Below, one piece after another: positions 26,431 to 35,288 of a DNA stretch of 44,414 nt. The notes beneath the pieces were generated by a model that worked only from the letters and a program-made list of their open reading frames with translations, did no database searches and was not told the DNA's origin. Within the stretch, counting starts at the first letter, position 1; each line of letters opens with the position of its first letter. Source of the DNA: Acidipropionibacterium timonense. Lineage in GTDB: Bacteria > Actinomycetota > Actinomycetes > Propionibacteriales > Propionibacteriaceae. The DNA lies in contig NZ_LR027558.1 of assembly GCF_900605005.1 (NCBI RefSeq), positions 2,092,227 to 2,136,640 on the forward strand. The letters are read 5' to 3'. Made by a program: the position numbers and the translations under genes.

Positions 26431-28260
26431 GTGCGCCCCGTCGACCACCCGGTCCTCCTCGACGCCTGGGCAGCCAGATCGTGCCCGGTCAAGACGCAGA
26501 ACGCCTTCGACCCGACGATCCCCGGCCCGCCGGAGCGTCCCGACCCCGCCAACTCCGAGCTTTTCGACGGCGCGCAGGCCTTCACCGACCGCGTGCTCGA
26601 CCTCCTCGCTGCCCTTCCCGGGGCGATCGACCTGCGGCCGTGGCGTCAGTCCAGCGCCCAGAGCCACCGCATCGCGACCCGTCGCGCCCTTGATTCCCGG
26701 GCCCCGGTCGTGCTCGCCCCGCTCCTGCCCTCCTCACCCCAGGGCCATCGCACCGGCAGCCCCGACCTCCTCGTCGCCGCCGGTGAACGGTCCGACGGCG
26801 GCCCGGGCTGGTTGCCGGTCATCGTCAAGAACCACCTCGTCCTGGAGCGCCACCACACCCTGGCCGAGTTCACCTGGGTCTCCCCGCTGACCGACCCCGA
26901 CCCGCGCCGCTCCCACCTGTCCCTCGACCAGACCTTCCGTGCCGGGCGCGAGGGGGCCCTCCTCCAGGCCGCCCACCACTGGCGTCTGCTCGAGGACCTC
27001 GGTCTGCTCGCCGACCCGGCGAAGGTCCCGGGGCACCGCCGCCTCACCGGCATCATCGGCACCGACACCATCGACATGCTGCGCAACCTTCCCGGGTACC
27101 GCCCCTCCGAGGGGCCCACGGCGAGCGAGGACTCCCTGCTCGGTGTCGCCTGGCTCGACCTGGGGCATCGGTTCATCCGTACCTTCTCCCGGTCGGCGGC
27201 GTCCGGGTGGCGCCGGCGCTCGGTGCTCGACCGTTACGACCACGAGCACACCTTCCGGGTCAGCGTCGCCGAACACGCCGCCCGGCGCACCGGCGGTCCC
27301 GACGACCCCGAGCCGATGGTGCTGCCGATCGTCGTGCGCGAGTGCGAGTCGTGTCCCTGGTGGACGGTGTGCGAGCCGGCCCTGGGCGACGACGACCTGT
27401 CCCTGCGCATCTCGAAGGCTCCGCTCGACGTCCGCGAGATCGCCACCCTGCGCCGCCTCGGGGTCGCCATTGTCGACGACCTGGCGACCGCCGACCTCGA
27501 CTCCCTCCTGCCGCGCTACCTGCCGGAGGTGCAGCACCGACCGCAGCCGGAACGGCGGGTGCGGCTGGCCGCGCGGCGTGCGCGTCTCATCCGCGACGGG
27601 GTCGTCCTGGAACGCAACGACGACGACCCCATCCACCTGCCGAGTGGTCCGGTCGAACTCGACCTCGACATCGAGACCTCACCGGACGACCGGGTCTACC
27701 TGTGGGGGGTGTGGGTCGACGACCCGCACCAACTGCTTCCCGACACCACCGACGAGCGCCCCTACTACGTCTCGTTCAGCTCCTTCGTCGACATGGATGA
27801 CGCCGCCGAGGCCGCTCTCGCCGCCCAGGCCATTGGCTGGCTCGACGAGGTCGTGCGCCGGGTGCCCGAGTGCATCATCGTCCACTACTCCGACTACGAA
27901 CTGGTCCACCTGAGACGGTTCGGACACACCGCCACCGACCCCGAGGTGACGCGCGCGGTGCAGCGTCTGATCGACTCCGGCTGCTTCGTCGACATCTTCA
28001 GGACCGTGCGTCAGCACTTCTTCGGGGTGCACGGCATCGGCCTCAAGGTCGTCGCCCAGGCCGGGCCCGGGTTCCACTGGCGCGACGCCGACCCCGGCGG
28101 CCTCAACTCGCAGACCTGGTGGGACCAGGCGGTCCACGACCCCGACCCGCAGGCCCGGCAGGCCGCCGAGCGGCGGGTCATGGAGTACAACGAGGACGAC
28201 GTCCGCGCCACCCACGCCCTGCGCGCCTGGCTTCGCGAGGTCCACGGCGCCCGTCCCTGA
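26431..28260 (+). CDS. RecB-like nuclease fused to an RNase H-like 3'-5' exonuclease domain (TM0106-like)
   Basis: A 609-residue two-domain protein. The N-terminal half looks like a RecB/Cas4-type nuclease with an Fe-S site: Cys 18 plus CESCPWWTVC (Cys 305, 308, 314), with GSPDLLV around Asp112 and PVIVK around Lys133. The usual acidic residue two before the Lys is Ile here. The C-terminal half is a DEDDy-type exonuclease (YprB/RNase_H_2-like): DIE with Asp413/Glu415, HYSDYE with Asp488, and YNEDD with Tyr586/Asp590. It starts with GTG 5 nt after menG. The frame continues far upstream through menG but only as a shadow. Its cellular role is not established. Confidence 0.82.
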   Translation: MRPVDHPVLLDAWAARSCPVKTQNAFDPTIPGPPERPDPANSELFDGAQAFTDRVLDLLAALPGAIDLRPWRQSSAQSHRIATRRALDSRAPVVLAPLLPSSPQGHRTGSPDLLVAAGERSDGGPGWLPVIVKNHLVLERHHTLAEFTWVSPLTDPDPRRSHLSLDQTFRAGREGALLQAAHHWRLLEDLGLLADPAKVPGHRRLTGIIGTDTIDMLRNLPGYRPSEGPTASEDSLLGVAWLDLGHRFIRTFSRSAASGWRRRSVLDRYDHEHTFRVSVAEHAARRTGGPDDPEPMVLPIVVRECESCPWWTVCEPALGDDDLSLRISKAPLDVREIATLRRLGVAIVDDLATADLDSLLPRYLPEVQHRPQPERRVRLAARRARLIRDGVVLERNDDDPIHLPSGPVELDLDIETSPDDRVYLWGVWVDDPHQLLPDTTDERPYYVSFSSFVDMDDAAEAALAAQAIGWLDEVVRRVPECIIVHYSDYELVHLRRFGHTATDPEVTRAVQRLIDSGCFVDIFRTVRQHFFGVHGIGLKVVAQAGPGFHWRDADPGGLNSQTWWDQAVHDPDPQARQAAERRVMEYNEDDVRATHALRAWLREVHGARP

Positions 28261-28275
28261 GGCGGACCTGCTCCT

Positions 28276-28359
28276 CGACCGCCACGATTTGCCGCGCAAC
28301 CGGCCGATCCGCCCCGGACGCGCCGTGTCCGGAGGTTGCGCGGGGAATCGTGGCGGTCG
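28276..28359. repeat. Long nested inverted repeat between the nuclease and ABC exporter genes
   Basis: Arms of 26 nt at 28276-28301 and 28334-28359 pair at 24 of 26 positions. The loop holds a second perfect stem (CCGGAC at 28314-28319 with GTCCGG at 28327-28332). It starts 15 nt after the nuclease stop. No U-run follows. It could be a large terminator, a structured RNA or a REP/MITE-like element. Confidence 0.75.
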
Positions 28360-28456
28360 GTCCCGCTGTCGTCGAACATCCTTGGGTCGCCGCACCGGCC
28401 CGGGGTAGCGTTCCCACGGCCGGGAGCGCCCCGGCACCCCTCGCCCAGGGAGCCCC

Positions 28457-30259
28457 ATGCACTCGCTCGTCCGCATCCTTCGCTTCACCGGTGTTCTGTG
28501 GCGCTACTACGTCGGGATCGTCGTCACCGCGATCCTCACCGCCACGGCCGCCCTGGCGGTGCCCTTCGTCGTGGCCCGCGCCACCGACCTGGCCGTCGAC
28601 GGGGTGCGCACCGGCAACCACCACATCGGCCCCATCATGGGGTTGGCGGTGGCCCTGCTCGCCCTGGATCTGCTCAACACCGCCGCCACCAACGCCAACG
28701 GATGGCTCGGCGACGTCATGAGCGCCCGGATGCGCCAGATCCTCTCGTCGAAGTACTACGAGAAGCTGCTCAGCCTGCCCCAGTCGTGGTTCGACGAGGA
28801 GCTCACCGGCTCGATCACCTCCAAGCTCACCCGGTCGATCACCAATGTCACCGACTTCGCGAAGAGCTTCTCGAACAACTTCTTCACGATCCTCCTCACG
28901 ACGATCGCGGTGCTGGCCATCTCGGCGCTGTACTACTGGCCGTTGGCGGTGCTGCTGGCGGTGGTCTTCCCGCTCTACGTGTGGCTCACCGCCCTCACCT
29001 CGCGCAACTGGCAGGCCCACCAGGACGTCATCAACACCCACCTGGACACCGCCGGAGGACGGTTCCAGGAGGTCATCTCGCAGATCCGCGTCGTGAAGTC
29101 CTTCGTCACCGAGGCGCAGGAGCAGGCCTCCTTCGACCGCCACTACGACGAGACGATCACCTCGACCCGTGCCCAGGCCGACCACTGGCACCGGATGGAC
29201 ACCGTGCGTCGAGCGGTGCTCAACGTCATCTTCTTCGGCTGCTACGCCCTCATCTTCGTCCAGACGGCGACCGGGCGGTTCAGCGTCGGCGACATGGTGC
29301 TGCTCATCCAGCTCATGAGCATGGCCCGCCAGCCGGTCATGATGATGAGCTACATCATCGACACCGCCCAACGCGCGGTGGCCGGCTCGCGCGACTACTT
29401 CGCCGTCATGGAGACCCCCTCCCCCGACCGGGTCCACGCCCCCGCCCTCGGCTCGGCGCGTCACGAGCCCATCGAGGTCGTCGAGTCGCGGCCGGCGGTG
29501 AGCTTCGACGACGTCGTCTTCAGCTATGACGGCGTCAACCGGGTCATCGACCACGTGACCTTCGACGTCGCCCGCGGTGAGAAGGTCGCCCTCGTCGGCG
29601 AGTCCGGCGGAGGCAAGTCGACCCTCGTCAACCTGCTGCTGGGGCTCTACCCGGCATCGCAGGGCCGGATCGAGGTGCTCGGCCACGATCTGTCGAGCCT
29701 GCCGGTCGACGAGCTGCGCCGGTCCATCGGCGTCGTCTTCCAGGACCCGTCACTCTTCTCCGGCACCATCCGCGAGAACATCGCCTACGGCACCGAGGCC
29801 GACGACGAGCAGGTGCGGATGGCTGCGCGCAAGGCCTTCGCCGACCGCTTCATCCATCGCTTCCCGGAGGGCTACGAGACCGTCGTCGGCGAGCGCGGGA
29901 TCAAGTTGTCCGGCGGGCAGAAGCAACGGATCTCCATCGCCCGGGCCATCCTCAAGGACGCCCCCATCCTCGTCCTCGACGAGGCGACCTCGGCCCTCGA
30001 CACCAAGTCGGAGCGCTGGGTGCAGGCCGGCCTGGAATCACTCATGGCCGACCGGACGAGCCTCATCATCGCCCACCGGCTCTCGACGATCTCCTCGGTC
30101 AACCGCATCGTCACCCTCGACGCCGGCCGGGTCGACGAGATCGGTACGCCGGACGAGCTGGCCCGCTCCGGCGGTATCTACGCCGAGTTGTTGGCCCTCC
30201 AGGCCTCGAGCTCGAAGGCGGACCGCAAGCGGCTGGAGAAGTTCGGGATCACCGTCTGA
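28457..30259 (+). CDS. ABC exporter, fused membrane and ATPase domains
   Basis: Half-transporter of 600 residues with six N-terminal transmembrane helices (about 1-310) and a C-terminal nucleotide-binding domain. The ATPase motifs are Walker A GESGGGKST, Q-loop VVFQDPSLFSGTIRENI, signature LSGGQKQRISIARAI, Walker B PILVLDEATSALD, and H-loop IIAHRLSTI. Such proteins (MsbA/BmrA type) act as dimers that export lipids, drugs or peptides; the substrate cannot be told. It is a single gene, so it probably forms a homodimer. The stop is 18 nt from the convergent menA stop. Confidence 0.93.
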   Translation: MHSLVRILRFTGVLWRYYVGIVVTAILTATAALAVPFVVARATDLAVDGVRTGNHHIGPIMGLAVALLALDLLNTAATNANGWLGDVMSARMRQILSSKYYEKLLSLPQSWFDEELTGSITSKLTRSITNVTDFAKSFSNNFFTILLTTIAVLAISALYYWPLAVLLAVVFPLYVWLTALTSRNWQAHQDVINTHLDTAGGRFQEVISQIRVVKSFVTEAQEQASFDRHYDETITSTRAQADHWHRMDTVRRAVLNVIFFGCYALIFVQTATGRFSVGDMVLLIQLMSMARQPVMMMSYIIDTAQRAVAGSRDYFAVMETPSPDRVHAPALGSARHEPIEVVESRPAVSFDDVVFSYDGVNRVIDHVTFDVARGEKVALVGESGGGKSTLVNLLLGLYPASQGRIEVLGHDLSSLPVDELRRSIGVVFQDPSLFSGTIRENIAYGTEADDEQVRMAARKAFADRFIHRFPEGYETVVGERGIKLSGGQKQRISIARAILKDAPILVLDEATSALDTKSERWVQAGLESLMADRTSLIIAHRLSTISSVNRIVTLDAGRVDEIGTPDELARSGGIYAELLALQASSSKADRKRLEKFGITV

Positions 30260-30277
30260 GCGCTCGGCATCGACGCC

Positions 30278-31156
30278 TCACCCCAGCGCGACCCCGAGCG
30301 CCAGCCCGATCGCGCAGAGGAGTTCGGCCAGGCCGGTGTTGCGCAGGGCCGGGACGAGGGCCATCCCCTCCGCCCGGGTCACCATGGCCCGCACCGGGCC
30401 GACGAGCAGGACGACCATGGCCAGCCCGAGCAGGGCCCACCAGGTCGTCAGGGCCGCGACGACGACCACACCGACGGCGGCCACCGTGACGAGGACGACG
30501 TAGAGGGCCCGCGTCCCGTCGTGACCCATCCGGGTGGCCAGGGTCCGTTTGCCCGAGAGCCTGTCGCCGTCGATGTCGCGCAGGTTGTTGGCCACGAGGA
30601 CTGCGCAGGCCAGGGCCCCGATGGCGACCGCCGTCACCCAGGTGGCGGCGTCGACCCGGTCGGCCTGGGTGTACGTCGTCCCGGCGACGGCGACGAGCCC
30701 GAAGAAGATGAAGACGAAGACCTCTCCGAGCCCGACATAGCCATAGGGGTGGTCGCCGCCGGTGTAGAACCATGCGGCGAGGATGCAGGCCGCGCCGACG
30801 GCGATGAACCACCAGTGTCCGGTGAGGACGGTGAGGACGAGCCCGGCGACCGCGGCGACGCCGAAGCAGCCGAAGGCCGCAGCCTTGACGTGGCCAGGCT
30901 CGGCCACTCCCGAACCGACGAGGCGCAGCGGCCCGACGCGGTCCTCCCCGTCGGAGCCACGGACCCCGTCGGAGTAGTCGTTGGCGAAGTTCACCCCGAC
31001 GACGAGGGCCAGGGCCACGACGAGGGCCAGCAGGGCGTGGCCGAGATCGAACCCGCCCATGGCCGCGGCCGTCGCCGAACCGGCCGTCACCGGGGCGATG
31101 GCCGTCGGCAGGGTCCTGGGCCGGGCTCCCTCGATCCACTGGGCCGTCGTCGCCAT
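30278..31156 (-). CDS. menA: 1,4-dihydroxy-2-naphthoate polyprenyltransferase
   Basis: Integral membrane prenyltransferase (UbiA superfamily) of 292 residues with about eight or nine helices. It joins DHNA to the polyprenyl diphosphate to give demethylmenaquinone. The two Asp-rich metal motifs are NDYSDGVRGSD at 59-69 and NNLRDIDGDR at 190-199, and the PRTLP and GPLRLVGSG segments are typical of MenA. GAGGAGG precedes the ATG. A TAGGGT box at 31221-31226 could be its -10. Confidence 0.93.
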   Translation of the reverse strand: MATTAQWIEGARPRTLPTAIAPVTAGSATAAAMGGFDLGHALLALVVALALVVGVNFANDYSDGVRGSDGEDRVGPLRLVGSGVAEPGHVKAAAFGCFGVAAVAGLVLTVLTGHWWFIAVGAACILAAWFYTGGDHPYGYVGLGEVFVFIFFGLVAVAGTTYTQADRVDAATWVTAVAIGALACAVLVANNLRDIDGDRLSGKRTLATRMGHDGTRALYVVLVTVAAVGVVVVAALTTWWALLGLAMVVLLVGPVRAMVTRAEGMALVPALRNTGLAELLCAIGLALGVALG

Positions 31157-31220
31157 CGGACCTCCTCACGCTCCTGCCCGTGGTCGGCGCACCGGGGACG
31201 GCACCGCACGGGTCAGGGGA

Positions 31221-31226
31221 ACCCTA
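31221..31226 (-). promoter_or_regulatory. Candidate -10 box (TAGGGT) of menA
   Basis: It fits TANNNT on the minus strand and would give a leader of about 55-60 nt containing the GAGGAGG ribosome site. No clear -35 is visible. Confidence 0.3.
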
Positions 31227-31318
31227 GACCGTCCCGACCGGCCGATGCACGAGGGCGTAGCGTTGCTCACACGTGTCCGGTCCCCGATCAGGTCCGCCGT
31301 CGCATGAAGGAGGTCGCG

Positions 31319-32605
31319 GTGAGTTCGATGTTCGCCAGCATGTCGGTGCCGAACTACCGCACGTACTTCTGGGGCACCGTCCTGGCGAACATGGGTCAGT
31401 GGATGGCGCGGACGGCCCAGTCCTGGCTCGTCCTGGTCATCCTCACCCACAACAACGCCTCGGCACTGGGCTGGATGACCGCGGTGAACTTCGCCCCCAT
31501 GCTCGTCCTCACTCCGTGGGCCGGCGCTCTGGCCGACCGACTGCCCAAGCGGCGCATCATGGTCATCGCCCAGATCGTCATGGGGATCGACGCCACCATC
31601 CTGGCCACCCTCGTGCTCACCGGTCACGTGCGGCTGTGGCACGTCTTCGTCCTGGCCGCCATGGACGGGATCGCCGGGGCCTTCTACAGCCCGGCCATGC
31701 AGGCCTTCGTCTCGGAGGTCGTCCCGCTGTCCCAGCTCCCCAATGCCATCAGCCTCAACAGCGCCTCCTTCAACGGCGCCAGGCTGCTCGGACCGGGGCT
31801 GGCCGGGGTGCTCATCGCCGTCATCGGCACCGGCTGGGTCATGGCCATCAACGTCGGCTGCTTCATCGGCTTCATCGCCTGCCTGCTGCTCATGCGGGCC
31901 GATCAGCTGCACCCCTCCCCGCCGGCCAAGGAGAAGTCGGGGGTCATGGACGGGGTGCGGTACGTCAACAACCGCTTCGACCTCAAGGTGCTCCTGGCGA
32001 TCGCCTTCATGATGGGCACCTTCGGCTTCAACTTCAACATCTCGGACGCCGTCATGGCCACCGCCGAGTTCGGCAAGGGCCCGGGCGAGTACGGCCTGCT
32101 CGGCTCGGTCATGGGTGTCGGCGCCATCATCGCCGCCTTGGGAGCGGCTCGCCGGGCCCCGAGACTGCGGTGGGTCGAGCTCGCCCTCGTCGTCTACACG
32201 ATCTCCATGGCGGCTGCCACCTTCGCCCCGACGTACCCGATCTTCGCCGTCCTCATGGCGCCGGTGGGCTGGGGGGCGATCTCGTCGATCATCATCGCCA
32301 ACTCCCTCGTGCAGACCTCCGTGTCCCCGCAGATGCGCGGTCGGGTCATGAGCCTGTGGTCGGCCCTCGTCATGGGCGGCACCCCGCTGGCCTCTCCCCT
32401 CATCGGCTGGTTCGGGGACGCCCTGGGGCCCCGCTGGACGGTCGGCGTGCCCTGCCTGTCGATCGCCGCGACCTTCGTCGTCGTCACCGTCTTCATCATG
32501 AGGGTCGATTCACTACGGGTTCGGATCGATCCGTCGAAGCATGCCCCGTGGTTGCGGATCGTGCGGGGTCGGGTCACCGTCAACTACACCCAGACGATCC
32601 GCTGA
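31319..32605 (+). CDS. MFS transporter (EntS/MFS_3-like exporter)
   Basis: A 428-residue protein with 12 predicted helices. Early landmarks are FWGTVLANMGQWMARTAQSWLVL and the loop-2 motif GALADRLPKRR of the major facilitator superfamily. It resembles the MFS_3 group, which includes EntS and macrolide exporters, so efflux is more likely than uptake. The start is placed at the GTG at 31319, because AAGGAGG at 31307-31313 lies 5 nt before it; the in-frame ATG at 31304 directly abuts that ribosome site and cannot use it. It diverges from menA. Confidence 0.85.
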   Translation: MSSMFASMSVPNYRTYFWGTVLANMGQWMARTAQSWLVLVILTHNNASALGWMTAVNFAPMLVLTPWAGALADRLPKRRIMVIAQIVMGIDATILATLVLTGHVRLWHVFVLAAMDGIAGAFYSPAMQAFVSEVVPLSQLPNAISLNSASFNGARLLGPGLAGVLIAVIGTGWVMAINVGCFIGFIACLLLMRADQLHPSPPAKEKSGVMDGVRYVNNRFDLKVLLAIAFMMGTFGFNFNISDAVMATAEFGKGPGEYGLLGSVMGVGAIIAALGAARRAPRLRWVELALVVYTISMAAATFAPTYPIFAVLMAPVGWGAISSIIIANSLVQTSVSPQMRGRVMSLWSALVMGGTPLASPLIGWFGDALGPRWTVGVPCLSIAATFVVVTVFIMRVDSLRVRIDPSKHAPWLRIVRGRVTVNYTQTIR

Positions 32606-32644
32606 GACCTCTCCCCCAATTCCACGGCCTGGGCGCTCGGGGGC

Positions 32645-32668
32645 TTGACCGCTCTGGTTGACTTGACC
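32645..32668 (+). repeat. Three TTGAC repeats directly upstream of dhaK
   Basis: TTGACC at 32645-32650, TTGACT at 32658-32663 and TTGACC at 32663-32668 lie between the MFS gene and the dhaK ATG, with the first and third 18 nt apart. They could be regulator half-sites or -35 elements. No good -10 or strong ribosome site follows. Confidence 0.35.
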
Positions 32669-32670
32669 CC

Positions 32671-33672
32671 ATGAAGAAGCTCATCAATGCCGTTGAGAAT
32701 GTCGTCCTCGATTCCCTCGTCGGTGTGGCCGCTGCGCACCCCGACACCCTCCGTGTCGACCTCGAGAACCGTGTGGTGCTGCGCGCCGATGCGCCGGTCC
32801 AGGGCAAGGTCGGCCTGGTCTCGGGTGGCGGGTCCGGCCACGAGCCCCTGCACGGCGGGTACGTCGGTCTCGGCATGCTCGATGCCGCCTGCTGCGGTGA
32901 GGTCTTCACCTCACCCGTCCCCGACCAGATGATGGCCGCGACCCATGCCGTCGACGGTGGCGCCGGCGTCATCCACATCGTCAAGAACTACACCGGCGAC
33001 GTCATGAACTTCGACATGGCCGCCGAGATGGCCGCCGCCGAGTCCGGCGTGCGCGTCGAGTCGATCGTCGTTGCCGACGACGTCGCGGTCCAGGATTCGC
33101 TCTACACCGCGGGTCGTCGCGGTGTCGGTCTCACGGTGTTCATGGAGAAGCTCCTCGGCGCCGCGGCCGAGGCCAAGCAGGACATCGACTCCCTGCTGGC
33201 CCTGGCAGCTCGGATCAATGACGCCGGCCGCTCCTTCGGTATCGCCCTCACCTCGTGCACGGTGCCCGCCGCCGGCAAGCCGACCTTCGAGCTCGGCGAG
33301 GACGAGATGGAGCTGGGCATCGGCATCCACGGCGAACCCGGCCGCGAGAAGGTCAAGCTCGGCACCGCCGCCGAGGTCGCCGAGCAGCTCGTCGAGCCCA
33401 TCCTCGCCGACCGCGACTACACCGGGGCCCCGGTCATCGCCATGCTCAACGGCATGGGTGGCACCCCGCTCATCGAGCAGTACCTCGTCTACGGCGAGGT
33501 CGCCAAGATCCTCGACGGCAAGGGCATCAAGATCGCGCGCAGTCTCGTCGGCAACCACATCACCTCCCTGGAGATGGCAGGATGCTCCCTGACCCTCTTG
33601 GGTGCTGACGACGACCTGCTCGCTCTGTGGGACGCGCCGGTCAACACACCCGGACTTCGTTGGGGATGCTGA
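32671..33672 (+). CDS. dhaK: Dihydroxyacetone kinase subunit K
   Basis: Substrate-binding subunit of PTS-dependent dihydroxyacetone kinase, 333 residues. DhaK binds dihydroxyacetone covalently through a histidine and works with DhaL. The substrate His is His220 in GIGIHGEPG, and the other active-site His is His57 in SGGGSGHEPL. Both match E. coli DhaK positions 218 and 56 within one or two residues. It is the first gene of dhaKLM. Its stop overlaps the dhaL start (TGATG). Confidence 0.96.
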   Translation: MKKLINAVENVVLDSLVGVAAAHPDTLRVDLENRVVLRADAPVQGKVGLVSGGGSGHEPLHGGYVGLGMLDAACCGEVFTSPVPDQMMAATHAVDGGAGVIHIVKNYTGDVMNFDMAAEMAAAESGVRVESIVVADDVAVQDSLYTAGRRGVGLTVFMEKLLGAAAEAKQDIDSLLALAARINDAGRSFGIALTSCTVPAAGKPTFELGEDEMELGIGIHGEPGREKVKLGTAAEVAEQLVEPILADRDYTGAPVIAMLNGMGGTPLIEQYLVYGEVAKILDGKGIKIARSLVGNHITSLEMAGCSLTLLGADDDLLALWDAPVNTPGLRWGC

Positions 33673-34301
33673 TGTCAGAACTGACCGTCGAGACCGCCGC
33701 CGCCTGGCTCAAGGACTACTCGCAGGTTGTCGCCGAGAATTCCACGATGCTCACCGATCTGGACCGCCAGATCGGTGACGCCGACCACGGGTCCAACATG
33801 ACCCGCGGCATGGCCGCCGTGGCCGCCCTCGACCCGGCCACCTTCGCCGATGCGTCGAGCCTGCTCAAGAAGGCCGGCATGACCTTGGTGAGCACGGTGG
33901 GCGGGGCGTCCGGCCCGCTCTACGGCACGCTCTTCCTGCGTCTGGGAACCTTCCTGGCGCCTGGCCACGAGTTCGACGCCGCCGCCTTCGGTGCCGCGCT
34001 CAAGGCCGGACTGGAGGGGATCGTCGCTCGGGGCAAGGCCGAGCGTGGCGACAAGACGATGGTCGACGCCCTCGCGCCGGCCGTCGAGGCCTGCTTGGCC
34101 GCCGCCGAGAAGGGAGCCGGGCTCAAGGAGGCCCTCGATGCGGCCTCGGCCGCCGCGAACGAGGGGCGCGACGCCACCGTCGAGATGATCGCCCGCCGCG
34201 GGCGCGCGTCCTACCTGGGCGAACGGTCCAAGGGCCACCAAGACCCGGGGGCGACCTCCCTGGCCCTGCTCATCGAGTCGGCAGCCCGCTGCCTGGCCTG
34301 A
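33672..34301 (+). CDS. dhaL: Dihydroxyacetone kinase subunit L
   Basis: ADP-cofactor subunit of 209 residues that passes phosphate to dihydroxyacetone. The Asp cluster that holds Mg-ADP is LDRQIGDADHG (Asp 31, 36, 38), and the nucleotide loop is STVGGASGPLYGT near 75-86. The start at 33672 is coupled to the dhaK stop; an ATG at 33666 would add two residues. Confidence 0.95.
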   Translation: MSELTVETAAAWLKDYSQVVAENSTMLTDLDRQIGDADHGSNMTRGMAAVAALDPATFADASSLLKKAGMTLVSTVGGASGPLYGTLFLRLGTFLAPGHEFDAAAFGAALKAGLEGIVARGKAERGDKTMVDALAPAVEACLAAAEKGAGLKEALDAASAAANEGRDATVEMIARRGRASYLGERSKGHQDPGATSLALLIESAARCLA

Positions 34302-34318
34302 GATCCGGAAAGGTAGAC

Positions 34319-34735
34319 ATGAGCAAGGTCGGAATCGTCGTCGTCTCGCACAGCCGAGCCCTCGCCACCGCGGCGGTGGACCTCGTGTCCCAGATGGTTC
34401 CCGAGGAGTCGCGCCCGCCGATCCGGGTGGCGGCGGGCCTCGACGACACCACCCTGGGCACGGACGCCACGGCCATCGGTCGGGCCATCGGCGAGTTGTC
34501 GGACTGCCCCGGCATCCTCGTCCTCGTCGATCTCGGGTCGGCCATCCTCTCCACGGAGATGGCCCTCGAGTTCATCGACGAGGACCTCGCCGCCAAGGTG
34601 TGCCTGTCCCCCGCGCCGCTGGTCGAGGGGCTCTTCGCTGCGTTCATCACCGCCTCGACCGAGGCCAACCTGGCGACGGTCGAGCGGGACGCCCTCGAGG
34701 CGCTCAAACCGAAGCAGGCGCAGATCTCCCAGTGA
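34319..34735 (+). CDS. dhaM: PTS phosphotransfer subunit DhaM (EIIA-Man type)
   Basis: A 138-residue single-domain protein that accepts phosphate from HPr and rephosphorylates the ADP on DhaL. The active-site His is His11 in GIVVVSHSRAL. The DLGSA segment at about 79-83 is typical. Unlike E. coli DhaM it has no fused HPr or EI domains, so it needs the general PTS proteins encoded elsewhere. GGAAAGG precedes the ATG. The hairpin at 34770-34802 closes the operon. Confidence 0.95.
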   Translation: MSKVGIVVVSHSRALATAAVDLVSQMVPEESRPPIRVAAGLDDTTLGTDATAIGRAIGELSDCPGILVLVDLGSAILSTEMALEFIDEDLAAKVCLSPAPLVEGLFAAFITASTEANLATVERDALEALKPKQAQISQ

Positions 34736-34769
34736 GCCCTCCGCCGTGCCGCGTCACGGCTCATGAGGG

Positions 34770-34802
34770 TCGAGCCCGTCCGGTCCTGCCGGGCGGGCTC
34801 GA
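34770..34802. terminator. Hairpin terminator after dhaM
   Basis: Fourteen-base arms at 34770-34783 and 34789-34802 pair with a single G-T wobble around a 5-nt loop. It sits 34 nt after dhaM and 27 nt after the convergent deaminase stop at 34830, so it can serve both strands. Confidence 0.8.
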
Positions 34803-34829
34803 TCGCGTGACGGTTTGGGCCCGCTCCCC

Positions 34830-35288
34830 TCAGCGGGTCCAGTCGACGAGGCCGTCGGCGTCGAACTCCCCGCCCGGCCAGACCGCCCGCACCACCCCGG
34901 CGGCGGCCAGGGCCTTGCGACAGCCCGGGCAGGGCTGGTCGGTGATGTAGGCCGTCGATCCGGCAGTGTCCCGGGTGGCGAAGAGCAGGGCGTTGACCTC
35001 GGCGTGGATGGCGATGCAGAACCCGGGACTGCCGGGGACGTCGTAGTCGGAGAAGGCCGGCACCTCGCCGTAGCCCAGACGCCCCCGTGGACAAGCCCCC
35101 TCGAGGCAGTCGGGACGTCCCGGGGCGGCGCCGTTGTACCCGGTGGCGATGATGCGGTGTTCGTGGACGAGGACCGCCCCGACGCGCCGTCGGGTGCACT
35201 TGGCGCGGGCCGCCACGGCCCGGGCGATGCCCAGGAAGTACTCGTCCCAGCCGGGAACGGTGACCGGGGTGCCGGGTTCAGGACGCAT
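34830..35288 (-). CDS. Deoxycytidylate (dCMP) deaminase, ComEB-like
   Basis: Zinc-dependent cytidine-deaminase-fold enzyme of 152 residues, expected to convert dCMP to dUMP for thymidylate synthesis. The zinc and catalytic residues are His95 and Glu97 in AIHAEVNALL, and Cys120 and Cys123 in QPCPGC. The N-terminal WDEYFLGIA and GYNGAAPGRPDC also fit the family. The start at 35288 has AGGGAG 5 nt upstream. An ATG at 35318 with AAAGGG is an equally possible start, adding ten residues. Confidence 0.88.
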   Translation of the reverse strand: MRPEPGTPVTVPGWDEYFLGIARAVAARAKCTRRRVGAVLVHEHRIIATGYNGAAPGRPDCLEGACPRGRLGYGEVPAFSDYDVPGSPGFCIAIHAEVNALLFATRDTAGSTAYITDQPCPGCRKALAAAGVVRAVWPGGEFDADGLVDWTR

